Shown: positions 51,736 to 59,354 of the stretch, in pieces | Layout of the letters: every line of letters begins with the position of its first letter | Numbering within the stretch: the stretch's first letter is position 1 | Assembly: GCA_003225175.1 (NCBI GenBank) | Contig: QIBA01000032.1 | Location: 157,596-221,595 of the forward strand | Source: Acidobacteriota bacterium | GTDB lineage: Bacteria; Acidobacteriota; Terriglobia; Terriglobales; Acidobacteriaceae | Reading direction: 5' to 3' | DNA: 64,000 bases | Made by a program: the position numbers and the translations under genes | The notes under the pieces: model-generated | Databases searched by the model: none | The model's input: the letters and a program-made list of their open reading frames with translations, nothing else | Told to the model about the DNA's origin: nothing

Positions 51736-52173
51736 ATGAAAACTCCATTCCTGATTGGACGGTTACTCTTCGGAGGCTTCTTTCTATACAACGGTATTAA
51801 TCACTTCAAGGAGAGACGAAACCTTGCCCAATACGCTAAAGCCAAGAATGTTCCTGCGCCGGAGGTAGCGGTGGCGGCAACTGGAGCTGCGTTGATCTTC
51901 GGCGGAGCCAGTCTCCTTCTCGGTATAAAGCCCAAAATGGGAGGGATGGCGATTGCAGGTTTTCTTGCGGGAGTGTCGCCCGTGATGCACAATTTCTGGA
52001 AACAGCAGGATCCGCAGCAGCGCCAAACGGAGATGATTCAATTTGCCAAGAATATGGCTCTTCTCGGAAGCGCATTCGCATTGATTGGAGTGGAAGAGCC
52101 ATGGCCCGCCAGCGTGCCGATCGCTCAGCCTGACCGGCAAGATTGGCGACGAAGTGCACCTTTAGCAGCATAG
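51736..52173 (+). CDS. DoxX family membrane protein
   Basis: A 145-aa protein with the DoxX pattern: LIGRLLFGGFFLYNGINHFK at the N-terminus, then hydrophobic helices at about 42-62, 66-85 and 108-124. The family includes small membrane proteins linked to thiol or quinone redox in other bacteria; role here unknown. GGAGGAGAG precedes ATG 51736. A terminator follows at 52207. Confidence 0.88.
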   Translation: MKTPFLIGRLLFGGFFLYNGINHFKERRNLAQYAKAKNVPAPEVAVAATGAALIFGGASLLLGIKPKMGGMAIAGFLAGVSPVMHNFWKQQDPQQRQTEMIQFAKNMALLGSAFALIGVEEPWPASVPIAQPDRQDWRRSAPLAA

Positions 52174-52206
52174 TTTGCGCTGTTCGATGAATCGGAGCTC
52201 CTTTTG

Positions 52207-52240
52207 AAGGGGACGGCTCGTCTGAAGGCGTCCCCTTTTC
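52207..52240 (+). terminator. Rho-independent terminator after doxX
   Basis: AAGGGGACG (52207-52215) and CGTCCCCTT (52229-52237) form a 9-bp stem followed by TTC; the T-run is short. Confidence 0.75.
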
Positions 52241-52431
52241 GCAGAAACTGTTCGACCCGGCAACTCAAACTCGATTCCCGTTGCACGCTACAAACCTTTA
52301 CATAAGTCCAGCCACACGTTTTGTATCGTTTTCCTGAGCCCTGGTTTGCTCGTGTCACGCCGGGCAATGCAGAATGCCCCAGGGTGCTCTCTTGCGCAGT
52401 TCGCGCCCCAAAGTCTTTCGGAGGACAGCAG

Positions 52432-54432
52432 ATGTACCACCTCACTCATTCTCTTCAGCGCGCTTTCTTGATGTCGCTGGCAGTTGCTCTGGTGCTTTGT
52501 TCGAGAGCGTGGCCTGAACAGCCGGACACCGACGATATCACTCATGGAGCGCAGATATTCCCGAATGTGCTCGCTCCGTACAAGTCACGGACAGTGGCGG
52601 AGCCAAATTTGACGAACTCGGTACGCCTGAACGGCTTGGTTCAAAATGGGAACATAATGCTGTCGCTCGACGATGCCATGGCCCTTGCACTTGAGAACAA
52701 CCTGGATTTGGTCATCGCGAGATATAACCTTCCTATCGCCGATACCGACATCCTCCGCACAAAGTCCGGGGCCAACGTTCGAGGCGTAAACACAGGAATC
52801 GTGCAAGGCACTCCCGGGGCAGGCATCGGTGGGCTTGGAGGGGGCGCCGCTGGCGGCGGCGCCGGCGGCACAGTGACTGCTGCCGGCGGAGCAGGAACCG
52901 GGACCGGGGGCCTGGTCTCGTCGACACTCGGCGTTGGACCAGCAATCGATTCCTTCGATCCTGCTCTCACATCGACTCTAGGGATACAGCACAGCGACAT
53001 TCCCCAGTCGAATACCGTTACTTCAGGCGTTCCCGCGCTTCTTCAAAACACCGGAACTGTGAATTTCGGATATCAGCAAGGCTTTCCAACCGGCACTCTG
53101 TTCAATGTCACCTTCAACAATTCGCGTGTAACGACAAACAGTACGCGCACGTTTCTGGTTCCCCAGCTCAATTCCAACTTCCTGTTCCAATTGCGGCAGC
53201 ATTTGCTCGAAGGATTTGGACTTGCTGCCAACCGCCGCTTCATGACTATTGCGAAAAATAATCGTGAGATCGCCGATGAGGCTTTTCGCCAGCAAGTGAT
53301 CTTCAGCGTCACCCAGATAGAGACACTGTACTGGGAATTGGTGACGGCATTTGAGGATGTGAAAGCCAAAGAGCGTGCGGTCGCGTCGGCTCAGCAGTTG
53401 GAGGCGAACAACCGCAAGCAGGTACAGGCGGGAACGATCGCGCAGATCGAGATCGTGAACGCGCAGGCGCAGGTTGCCGCCAGCCAGGAAGCCCTTATTA
53501 CATCGCAGACGAACCTCCAGCTGCAGCAGCTGCTCATGAAAAACGCGATCACCCGAAATGAAAACGATCCAGTGATTGCAAGTGCTGGAGTGATTCCCAC
53601 GGACAGGATGCAGCTTCCTGCCGCTGAGCCCGTGCTTCCGACTCAGGACCTGATCAACGACGCGCTCACCAGGCGTCCCGAATTGGCGCAGGCGCGTATC
53701 GATCTCACCAATCGCACGATCAGCAAGCGGTCGGCCCGCAATGCGTTGTTGCCCACGGTGGATCTTGTGGGGAACTATGGGGGTAATGGACTCGCAGGCG
53801 CGCTGAATCCCAACTTCAGCTCAACTTCGCCGATTACTACAGCGACAAACGGCGGCTATCAAGACGCGCTCACCGCGACTGTGAGCCATCCGACTTATTT
53901 TGTTGGATTCTCGGTGGACATTCCCATTCGCAATCGCGCCGCGCAGGCGGATCAGGTTCGTTCTGAACTGGAATATCGTCAGGCGCAAGTCCGGCTGCAG
54001 CAGGTGCAAAATACAATCGCCATCGCCGTACGCAACGCGCAATTCTCCGTGCAGCAGAATCGCGCTGCCGTCGATGCAGCTCTGAAGGCGCGAGACTTCG
54101 CAACCCAAAGTCTCGAAGCTGAGCAGAAGAAGCTGGCGCAAGGTTTGAGCACAACATACAACGTGCTCACACAAATCTCGAACGTCTCGACCGCAGAATC
54201 CAATCTGGTGAACGCCATGTCGGCGTATGAGCAATCGAAATTGAACCTCGATGTAGTGACCGGCCGCCTGCTTGACACTCTGGGAATCAGCATCGGAGAC
54301 GCCGAGAGCGGAAACGTAACTCATATGCCTCACGCTCCCTATGCGGTTCGAGGCAACGACGTAATCACACAGCCAGTACCTCAGTTTCAGCCACAACAAA
54401 CTGGAGTAACTCCACAGCCGAGAGGTGACTGA
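52432..54432 (+). CDS. TolC-family outer-membrane channel with glycine-rich insert (copy 2)
   Basis: A 666-aa paralogue of the protein at 23994, sharing APYKSRTVAEPNLTNSVRL, SLDDAMALALENNLDLVIAR, the PIADTDILR segment and VDIPIRNRAAQADQVRSEL. The Gly-rich insert (about 132-180) is at the same place but with different sequence (GGLGGGAAGGGAGGTVTAAG). Signal peptide near residues 8-28. GGAGG 7 bases before ATG 52432 decides the start; the longer open frame upstream has none. The gene is followed by gtrA at 62 bp. Its pump partner is not identified. Confidence 0.92.
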   Translation: MYHLTHSLQRAFLMSLAVALVLCSRAWPEQPDTDDITHGAQIFPNVLAPYKSRTVAEPNLTNSVRLNGLVQNGNIMLSLDDAMALALENNLDLVIARYNLPIADTDILRTKSGANVRGVNTGIVQGTPGAGIGGLGGGAAGGGAGGTVTAAGGAGTGTGGLVSSTLGVGPAIDSFDPALTSTLGIQHSDIPQSNTVTSGVPALLQNTGTVNFGYQQGFPTGTLFNVTFNNSRVTTNSTRTFLVPQLNSNFLFQLRQHLLEGFGLAANRRFMTIAKNNREIADEAFRQQVIFSVTQIETLYWELVTAFEDVKAKERAVASAQQLEANNRKQVQAGTIAQIEIVNAQAQVAASQEALITSQTNLQLQQLLMKNAITRNENDPVIASAGVIPTDRMQLPAAEPVLPTQDLINDALTRRPELAQARIDLTNRTISKRSARNALLPTVDLVGNYGGNGLAGALNPNFSSTSPITTATNGGYQDALTATVSHPTYFVGFSVDIPIRNRAAQADQVRSELEYRQAQVRLQQVQNTIAIAVRNAQFSVQQNRAAVDAALKARDFATQSLEAEQKKLAQGLSTTYNVLTQISNVSTAESNLVNAMSAYEQSKLNLDVVTGRLLDTLGISIGDAESGNVTHMPHAPYAVRGNDVITQPVPQFQPQQTGVTPQPRGD

Positions 54433-54494
54433 AGTTCTTGGCTAGAATGGAAACAGATGAGTTTCACAAAAAATAAGAAATATCAGGAGACCAG

Positions 54495-54998
54495 GTGACT
54501 CGTTCGTCCGACAATATGATCACCTTGGATCCTCCGCAACGCCGGCTTGCAAGTCCTCGATCCCACATCGTCCAGATCTTTCGATTCGGAGTAGTCGGAA
54601 TCTTTAACACCGTCGTCGATCTTTGCGTTCTAAACATTCTTATCTTCGTCACACACACCGGAGAAACGGGAGCGATGTTCGCAGCGTTCAAGACCATCGC
54701 GTTTGTCTGCGCGGTACTGAATAGCTATTGGATGAACCGATCGTGGACCTTTCGGCGTGTGACCGACAAGCATCACATCGTCGAAGGCGCTCAGTTCCTG
54801 TTCATCAGTGTGTTGGGTGCGGTAGTCAATGTCGGCACCTCGTCGTTTGTCGCAACCTATTTGCATCCCAGATGGGGAATCCACGCGAAGGCATGGCCCT
54901 CATTCGCTGCGCTCGTGGGGACGGCGTTTTCGCTGGGCTTCAACTTCATCGGTTACAAGTTTTGGGTTTTTGCGCACCGGAGGAGTCAGACGAACTAG
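54495..54998 (+). CDS. GtrA family membrane protein
   Basis: A 167-aa protein with four membrane helices in the GtrA pattern: QIFRFGVVGIFNTVVDLCVL, KTIAFVCAVLNSYWMNRSWT with the family-typical Asn/Trp-rich end, a third helix near 100-120, and FSLGFNFIGYKFWVFAHRR. GtrA proteins are proposed flippases of lipid-linked sugars. Start at GTG 54495 with AGGAGACCAG just upstream. It might serve glycan export with the glycosyltransferases elsewhere in the window, though none is adjacent. Confidence 0.9.
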   Translation: MTRSSDNMITLDPPQRRLASPRSHIVQIFRFGVVGIFNTVVDLCVLNILIFVTHTGETGAMFAAFKTIAFVCAVLNSYWMNRSWTFRRVTDKHHIVEGAQFLFISVLGAVVNVGTSSFVATYLHPRWGIHAKAWPSFAALVGTAFSLGFNFIGYKFWVFAHRRSQTN

Positions 54999-55094
54999 TT
55001 TTGCGCTCCAGGTTTAATCAGCCAACTATCCTGCCCATTTGGCTGATGTGTCACATCTCACCTCCGCGCCATACTTCAAGTGGATTGAGGTTAT

Positions 55095-56018
55095 ATGACA
55101 GTTGCAGTGCATAGCGCGTGGGAAACCCTTTCGAATCAATTCGCAGAAATAGCGGAACAGAGCGGCAAGTTTATCGTCGCAGTGCATGGCGGACGCCGTG
55201 TCGCGGGCAGCGGTATTGTTTGGCGGCCTGGAATCGTGGTTACAGCCAGTCACATGCTGCGCCGTACTGAGGATGTTGAGGTCACCTTTGGCGGCGAATC
55301 GCGGCACAAAGCGATGTTCTTAGGGCGCGATCCGGGCACCGATGTTGCCGTTCTAAAGCTCGATAATCGCGATTCCGCCGCTCCGGAGCTGCTTTCCGAC
55401 GCCAGCAAACTTCGCGTCGGGCAGCTTGTTTTGGCGGTTGGACGCTCGACTCTGGGCGACTTAGCAGCCGCTGCGGGCATCATTGCGCGCCTCGGAGCGC
55501 CTTGGCAAACGTGGCGTGGGGGCAGGATAGACACGCTTTTGCGCCCCGATGTAACGCTTTATCCCGGCCAATCGGGCAGTGCACTGGTCGATTCGCGCGG
55601 CCGAGTGCTGGGTATGAACACCTCTGCGTTGGCTCGTGCGGCGACAATAACTGTGCCTGCTGCCACTATCGAGCGCGTTGTGAGCGAGATTGTGGAACAC
55701 GGAGGCGTGTTTCGGCCGTATCTAGGACTGGCTATGCAGGCGGTTTCGGTGCCTCAGGAGCTCTCCAAGAAGCTACAAATCGCGCACGACTCGGCCTTAA
55801 TGGTCATGCAAGTTGAGCCAGAAAGCCCGAGTGCAGGAGCCGGAATTACGCTCGGAGACCTCATTATCAGCATTAATTCGCAGTCAGTGAGCGGGATTGA
55901 GGACGTCCAGCGCATGCTTAACAAGGCCAAACGCGGCGATTCCGTCGATCTTGGATACGTGCGCGGAGGCCAATTGGCGTCCGTTAAAGTGAATTTGGCG
56001 GACCGCCCGCGCCGTTAA
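55095..56018 (+). CDS. S1C-type trypsin-like protease with PDZ domain, cytosolic
   Basis: A 307-aa HtrA/DegP-related protein. The protease domain covers about 25-195 with catalytic His53 (VVTASHML), Asp83 (GTDVAVLKL) and Ser160 (YPGQSGSALVD). One PDZ domain covers about 205-300 (YLGLAMQAV, VEPESPSAGAGITLGDLIIS, GDSVDLGYVRGG). There is no signal peptide or membrane helix, which is unusual for this group and predicts a cytosolic enzyme. 18 bp downstream is a NarL-type regulator, so the pair form an operon and the protease may act on a regulator. Confidence 0.9.
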   Translation: MTVAVHSAWETLSNQFAEIAEQSGKFIVAVHGGRRVAGSGIVWRPGIVVTASHMLRRTEDVEVTFGGESRHKAMFLGRDPGTDVAVLKLDNRDSAAPELLSDASKLRVGQLVLAVGRSTLGDLAAAAGIIARLGAPWQTWRGGRIDTLLRPDVTLYPGQSGSALVDSRGRVLGMNTSALARAATITVPAATIERVVSEIVEHGGVFRPYLGLAMQAVSVPQELSKKLQIAHDSALMVMQVEPESPSAGAGITLGDLIISINSQSVSGIEDVQRMLNKAKRGDSVDLGYVRGGQLASVKVNLADRPRR

Positions 56019-56036
56019 AACATCAATAAAGAGCAA

Positions 56037-56690
56037 ATGCGGACTGCTTTTGTAACAGATTGGCCGCGCAAAACGACGCTACCGCAGCTAAAAACGCCGC
56101 TTAAGGTAATGATTAGCGCCGGTTCTGAGCCTTTGCGCGCACAAATTGAGGCTCTTGCGCGACGCTCCGGGGCACAACTGAGCGCCGAAAGCGACCGGTC
56201 TGACGTGCTTCTCATCGCGTTGGATTCTTCAACGCCGCTGCCTTCGTCGACTGAAGCTCTGAGTCTGCTGAATCCATCAGGAGGATGCGCCTGCGTAATC
56301 TGGACCGGTAAAGCTCCGCCACGCGGCACAGTTTCCCGTTTGCTGCGCGCCGGCGTGGCGGGAGTCGTCTCACTCGACATTTCTCCGGCTCGCTTCCAAT
56401 CTGCTCTTCGCGCCATGCAGGATGGTTTGCATGTCATTGATCCCAAGTTGAACCGGGAGGATTCTGATTCTCCGGGTGCAGCAATTTCTCCGGAAGAGCT
56501 CACTGAGCGGGAGCAACAGGTGCTCACGATGCTCGCCGAGGGTTTGTCGAACAAGGAAATATCGTCACGACTGAACATCTCGACCCACACCGTAAAGTTT
56601 CACATCAGTTCTATTCTGGGAAAGCTCGGAGCAGCCTCGCGCACTGAGGCGGTGAGCATTGGCATACGCAGCGGACGAATAGCGATTTAG
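56037..56690 (+). CDS. NarL/FixJ-type regulator with degenerate receiver
   Basis: A 217-aa protein: a receiver-like N-terminal domain (about 22-140) and a LuxR helix-turn-helix (about 150-212, LTEREQQVLTMLAEGLSNKE, ISSRLNISTHTVKFHISSIL). In the receiver the acidic pocket after strand 1 reads SAG, and the phosphoacceptor position in SDVLLIALD is Ala where Asp is normal. The conserved Lys of strand 5 is replaced (VVSLDIS). It therefore is not a phosphorylation-driven response regulator. No kinase is adjacent; the partner gene is the protease 18 bp upstream. ATG 56037 or 56109 could be the start. Confidence 0.88.
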   Translation: MRTAFVTDWPRKTTLPQLKTPLKVMISAGSEPLRAQIEALARRSGAQLSAESDRSDVLLIALDSSTPLPSSTEALSLLNPSGGCACVIWTGKAPPRGTVSRLLRAGVAGVVSLDISPARFQSALRAMQDGLHVIDPKLNREDSDSPGAAISPEELTEREQQVLTMLAEGLSNKEISSRLNISTHTVKFHISSILGKLGAASRTEAVSIGIRSGRIAI

Positions 56691-56701
56691 GCGTTTGGGT
56701 T

Positions 56702-56843
56702 ACGTGGTTCCGGCCGCCCGCGGCCTGGCCTTTGGTCGGCAACAACGCAATTCGCGCTTTCGGATTTCCTGGGTCATCTCTCGCCAGAGTAAACGGTTAC
56801 GAAAATTGCACTCCTCAATCCGGCCGAGGCGGCCGGAACCACG
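56702..56843. repeat. Intergenic inverted repeat, GGTTCCGGCCGCC family, copy 2
   Basis: Perfect 16-bp ends: CGTGGTTCCGGCCGCC (56703-56718) and GGCGGCCGGAACCACG (56828-56843). It fills the gap between convergent luxR-type and proA genes. The copies at 131-275 (145 bp) and here (142 bp) have nearly the same size. Confidence 0.85.
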
Positions 56844-56870
56844 CAATCAAGATCGGATCGCAGCCGGCGC

Positions 56871-58178
56871 CTAAGCCATCACGCTGCTCTCAGCCGCCTC
56901 ATGCGTGAACCGGCGGGCATTCGGTCCGACGTATTCCTTCACGCACTGTCCACTTCCTGATAACACATATTTGTACGTAACCAGCCCTTCCAGGCCCACA
57001 GGTCCGCGGGCATGCAGCTTGCCGGTCGCGATTCCCACTTCGGCACCGAAGCCATAGCGATATCCGTCGGCGAGTCTGGTGGAAACATTGTGGAACACTC
57101 CCGCTGAATCCACGCTGCGCAGAAAACAGCTTGCCGCTTGCTGATCTTCTGTGACAATGCAGTCGGTATGGTGTGAGCCGAATTTTTCTATGTGCTCGAT
57201 AGCCGTATCGATGCCGGGCACAATGCGCATGGCGAGTGTCAAATCTCCATACTCGGTGTGCCATTCCGTCGCGTCTACCAGCTCAACATCGGGTCCACAG
57301 ATAGCCCGAGTTGCTGCGCAGCCGCGCACTTTCACTCCAGCAGATCGCAGTCTCTCGAACAGCGTTGGCAGGAATTCACCTGCGATTGCCTGGTCCACGA
57401 GTACTGTTTCGACAGCATTGCAGGTTGCTGGAGCCTGCGTCTTGGCATCGAGAATCAAGGAAATCGCCATCTCCTGATTTGCCGAGCTCTCAACGTATAT
57501 GTGACACACGCCTTCAGCGTGTCCGATAACCGGAATTCGCGTGTTGGCGAAAACGAAGCGGACCAGTTCGGCACTGCCACGCGGCACGACGAGGTCTACA
57601 TAATCCTGCAGCGCGAGAAGTTCGTGGGTCGCCTCTCGTCCTTCAACATTTGTGAATACGTTTGCTGGAATCGCCGTTGACTCGAGCGCTTTCACGAACG
57701 CCGCGAGGATTGCGCTCGTAGTGCGCCTGATCTCAGCGCCGGCCTTGATCATGAGCGCATTGCCCGACTTCAGTGCGAGCGCGCAAAGCTGGGTTACGGC
57801 GTCAGGTCGCGCTTCGACGATCGCTGCGATCACTCCGAAGGGACTCGTAATCTTCTTCAGTTCAAGACCGTCGTCGAGTTCAGAGCGAAGGAGAGTCTTT
57901 CCCACCGGATCTTCCAGAGCCGCTACTGCTCGCAGCCCGACTGCCATTTGTTGTAGTTTTTCCGGAGTCAACGTCATGCGGGCCAAAGCGGCTGAGGCGA
58001 GAGGCTGTTCGCACGCATCGTTCACATCTTCCCGATTTAGGCTCAAAAGAACATCGGAAGAGTGTTCGAGAACGCCAGCCATTCGATGCAGGGCGTCGTT
58101 CTTAGTGGCTGAATCAAGCACGGCGAGCAGCCGGGAAGCTTTCTTCGCGCGAATTGCCTGTTGGATAATCGAAGACAT
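56871..58178 (-). CDS. proA: Glutamate-5-semialdehyde dehydrogenase
   Basis: A 435-aa enzyme reducing glutamyl-5-phosphate to the semialdehyde with NADPH, second step of proline synthesis. Visible are SPFGVIAAIVEARPDAVTQL (cofactor side), LVVPRGSAELVRFVFANTRI, PVIGHAEGVCHIYV, and the catalytic Cys in APATCNAVETVLVD. The C-terminal GPVGLEGLVTYKYVLSGSGQ is also conserved. The ATG at 58178 overlaps the proB stop (TGATG), so translation is coupled to proB. Confidence 0.97.
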   Translation of the reverse strand: MSSIIQQAIRAKKASRLLAVLDSATKNDALHRMAGVLEHSSDVLLSLNREDVNDACEQPLASAALARMTLTPEKLQQMAVGLRAVAALEDPVGKTLLRSELDDGLELKKITSPFGVIAAIVEARPDAVTQLCALALKSGNALMIKAGAEIRRTTSAILAAFVKALESTAIPANVFTNVEGREATHELLALQDYVDLVVPRGSAELVRFVFANTRIPVIGHAEGVCHIYVESSANQEMAISLILDAKTQAPATCNAVETVLVDQAIAGEFLPTLFERLRSAGVKVRGCAATRAICGPDVELVDATEWHTEYGDLTLAMRIVPGIDTAIEHIEKFGSHHTDCIVTEDQQAASCFLRSVDSAGVFHNVSTRLADGYRYGFGAEVGIATGKLHARGPVGLEGLVTYKYVLSGSGQCVKEYVGPNARRFTHEAAESSVMA

Positions 58179-58999
58179 CACTGCACCTCCGCAGGAGCGA
58201 TCAGAGTTCCAATCTGGTGTCCTCCCACGATTTGCTCCAGGACTTCGGGGGTACGTCCGTTGGCAATCACTGCGAAGAGGCGCGTGTTCTCAATGGCTCT
58301 GGAGACGGCGTGGAGCTTTGCCCGGATGCCTCCACGGCTTAATTCATTGATCTGTTCATTCAATCCGATCTCGCGCGGAGCTCCCATGATCTCCGGAATG
58401 AGCGCCGCTCGCCCGCCGCTCGGATGCTCCGCATAAACTCCATCAACGTCGGTCAGCAGCACAAGCAAATCGGCTCGCGTAGTCTCGGCTACAAGGGATG
58501 CCAACATATCGTTTTCGGAAAAGACGCGTTGCTCAGTCGCGGTCTCCGCCGAATGGGTGGCAAGATGGTTCTCGTTGATGATGGGAACTACACCGAGGCC
58601 AGTGAGATAGTTCAGCGTTTCGCGGAGTCGTTTGTGTCGCTCGGAATCTGTGAAGTCCTCATCGGTAACCAGCACTTGGGCGGCGGCAATTCCGAGATTT
58701 CCAAACTCCATGTGATAAAGCGCCGTAAGCGCGCTCTGGCCGGCAGCGGCGCATACCGGCACCATGTCTGAAGTGACATTGAGACGCTTGGAACCAATGC
58801 CGATAGCGCCGGAGGTGACCAGCAGAACGCGTCGTCCACTCATTCGCAACGTGGCGATGGACTTCACCAGCTCCTTCACTATTTCTGTCGCCACACTGCC
58901 ATCCGGCTGCAGGAGAACTTTCGTGCCAAGCTTGACCACGATCGTCCTGGCCCGGCGTAGCCGGTGACGAAGGTTGATGAGTTCTGTTTTGCTATTCAT
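58178..58999 (-). CDS. proB: Glutamate 5-kinase, short form without PUA domain
   Basis: A 273-aa amino-acid kinase phosphorylating glutamate, the feedback-regulated first step of proline synthesis. Visible are TIVVKLGTKVLL, LLVTSGAIGIGSKRL, CAAAGQSALTALY, INENHLATH, FSENDMLASLVAET and LVLLTDVDGVYAE. The C-terminal PUA domain (about 100 aa) of E. coli-type ProB is absent. AGGAAGGAA precedes ATG 58999. A terminator 24 bp upstream of this start and a structured leader beyond it suggest attenuation control of proBA. Confidence 0.96.
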   Translation of the reverse strand: MNSKTELINLRHRLRRARTIVVKLGTKVLLQPDGSVATEIVKELVKSIATLRMSGRRVLLVTSGAIGIGSKRLNVTSDMVPVCAAAGQSALTALYHMEFGNLGIAAAQVLVTDEDFTDSERHKRLRETLNYLTGLGVVPIINENHLATHSAETATEQRVFSENDMLASLVAETTRADLLVLLTDVDGVYAEHPSGGRAALIPEIMGAPREIGLNEQINELSRGGIRAKLHAVSRAIENTRLFAVIANGRTPEVLEQIVGGHQIGTLIAPAEVQ

Positions 59000-59022
59000 G
59001 ATTCCTTCCTGAAGTGGCTAAA

Positions 59023-59057
59023 AACAAAAAGCCCACGGTCTTGCGACCGTGGGCTTT
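59023..59057 (-). terminator. Terminator in the proBA leader (attenuator candidate)
   Basis: Read towards proB, AAAGCCCACGGTC and GACCGTGGGCTTT (top 59045-59057 and 59028-59040) form a perfect 13-bp stem with a GCAA tetraloop, followed by TTGTTTTT. It lies 24 bp before the proB start, with no protein gene upstream on this strand except a possible 30-aa peptide. It therefore ends a short leader RNA or attenuates proBA. Confidence 0.88.
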
Positions 59058-59175
59058 GGAGATAAGTGCGTTTAATTAACTATTCGTGAGAGCGCTCATT
59101 CCAATCCCGCGGACGCAGGTACACCGGCGGGGTGCACGGGAGCGGGGACGGGATGAGCTTATGCAACTTCACTGA
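59028..59175 (-). ncRNA. Structured proBA leader RNA / possible small RNA
   Basis: Predicted transcript of about 148 nt from the promoter at 59182-59210 to the terminator. An inner hairpin pairs GUGCACC (top 59137-59131) with GGUGUAC (59125-59119), 7 bp with one GU. An outer stem pairs GCUCAU (59158-59153) with AUGAGC (59099-59094) and CCCG with CGGG. No known riboswitch is recognised. It could be a cis-acting leader or a free small RNA. Confidence 0.5.
59080..59172 (-). CDS. Possible proline-rich leader peptide of proBA (30 aa)
   Basis: From GTG 59172 to TAG 59080 the frame reads MKLHKLIPSPLPCTPPVYLR then PRDWNERSHE. Six of residues 8-21 are proline, all CCG. It ends 22 bp before the attenuator stem. 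The GTG stands only about 3 bases after the predicted transcription start, so initiation would be leaderless; there is no Shine-Dalgarno. The peptide is a hypothesis: the same RNA also folds into a nested structure and may be non-coding. Confidence 0.35.
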   Translation of the reverse strand: MKLHKLIPSPLPCTPPVYLRPRDWNERSHE

Positions 59176-59181
59176 TTCGAC

Positions 59182-59210
59182 ATTGTCGCGGCTAGAGCGG
59201 AGTTTGTCAA
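59182..59210 (-). promoter_or_regulatory. Sigma-70-like promoter of the proBA leader
   Basis: On the minus strand a perfect TTGACA (top 59205-59210) lies 17 bp from GACAAT (top 59182-59187), four of six bases matching the -10 consensus. The start would be near 59175. Confidence 0.65.
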
Positions 59211-59354
59211 TTGTTACGCGATTTAAAACCTTCATCGCACAGCGTATTCGCGCATGGCGAAACACCAGCGTCAACCTGTCACGCACACCAGATCATCGCC
59301 GCCATTTTTGGTATATTCCCAGCGAAGATTACCATTCTTTCAGCAAAGGAACGT

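Noticed and set aside
59028..59175. T-box riboswitch in front of proBA
   Set aside because: No T-box bulge sequence (TGGNACCGCG-like) or stem I pattern is present in the leader.
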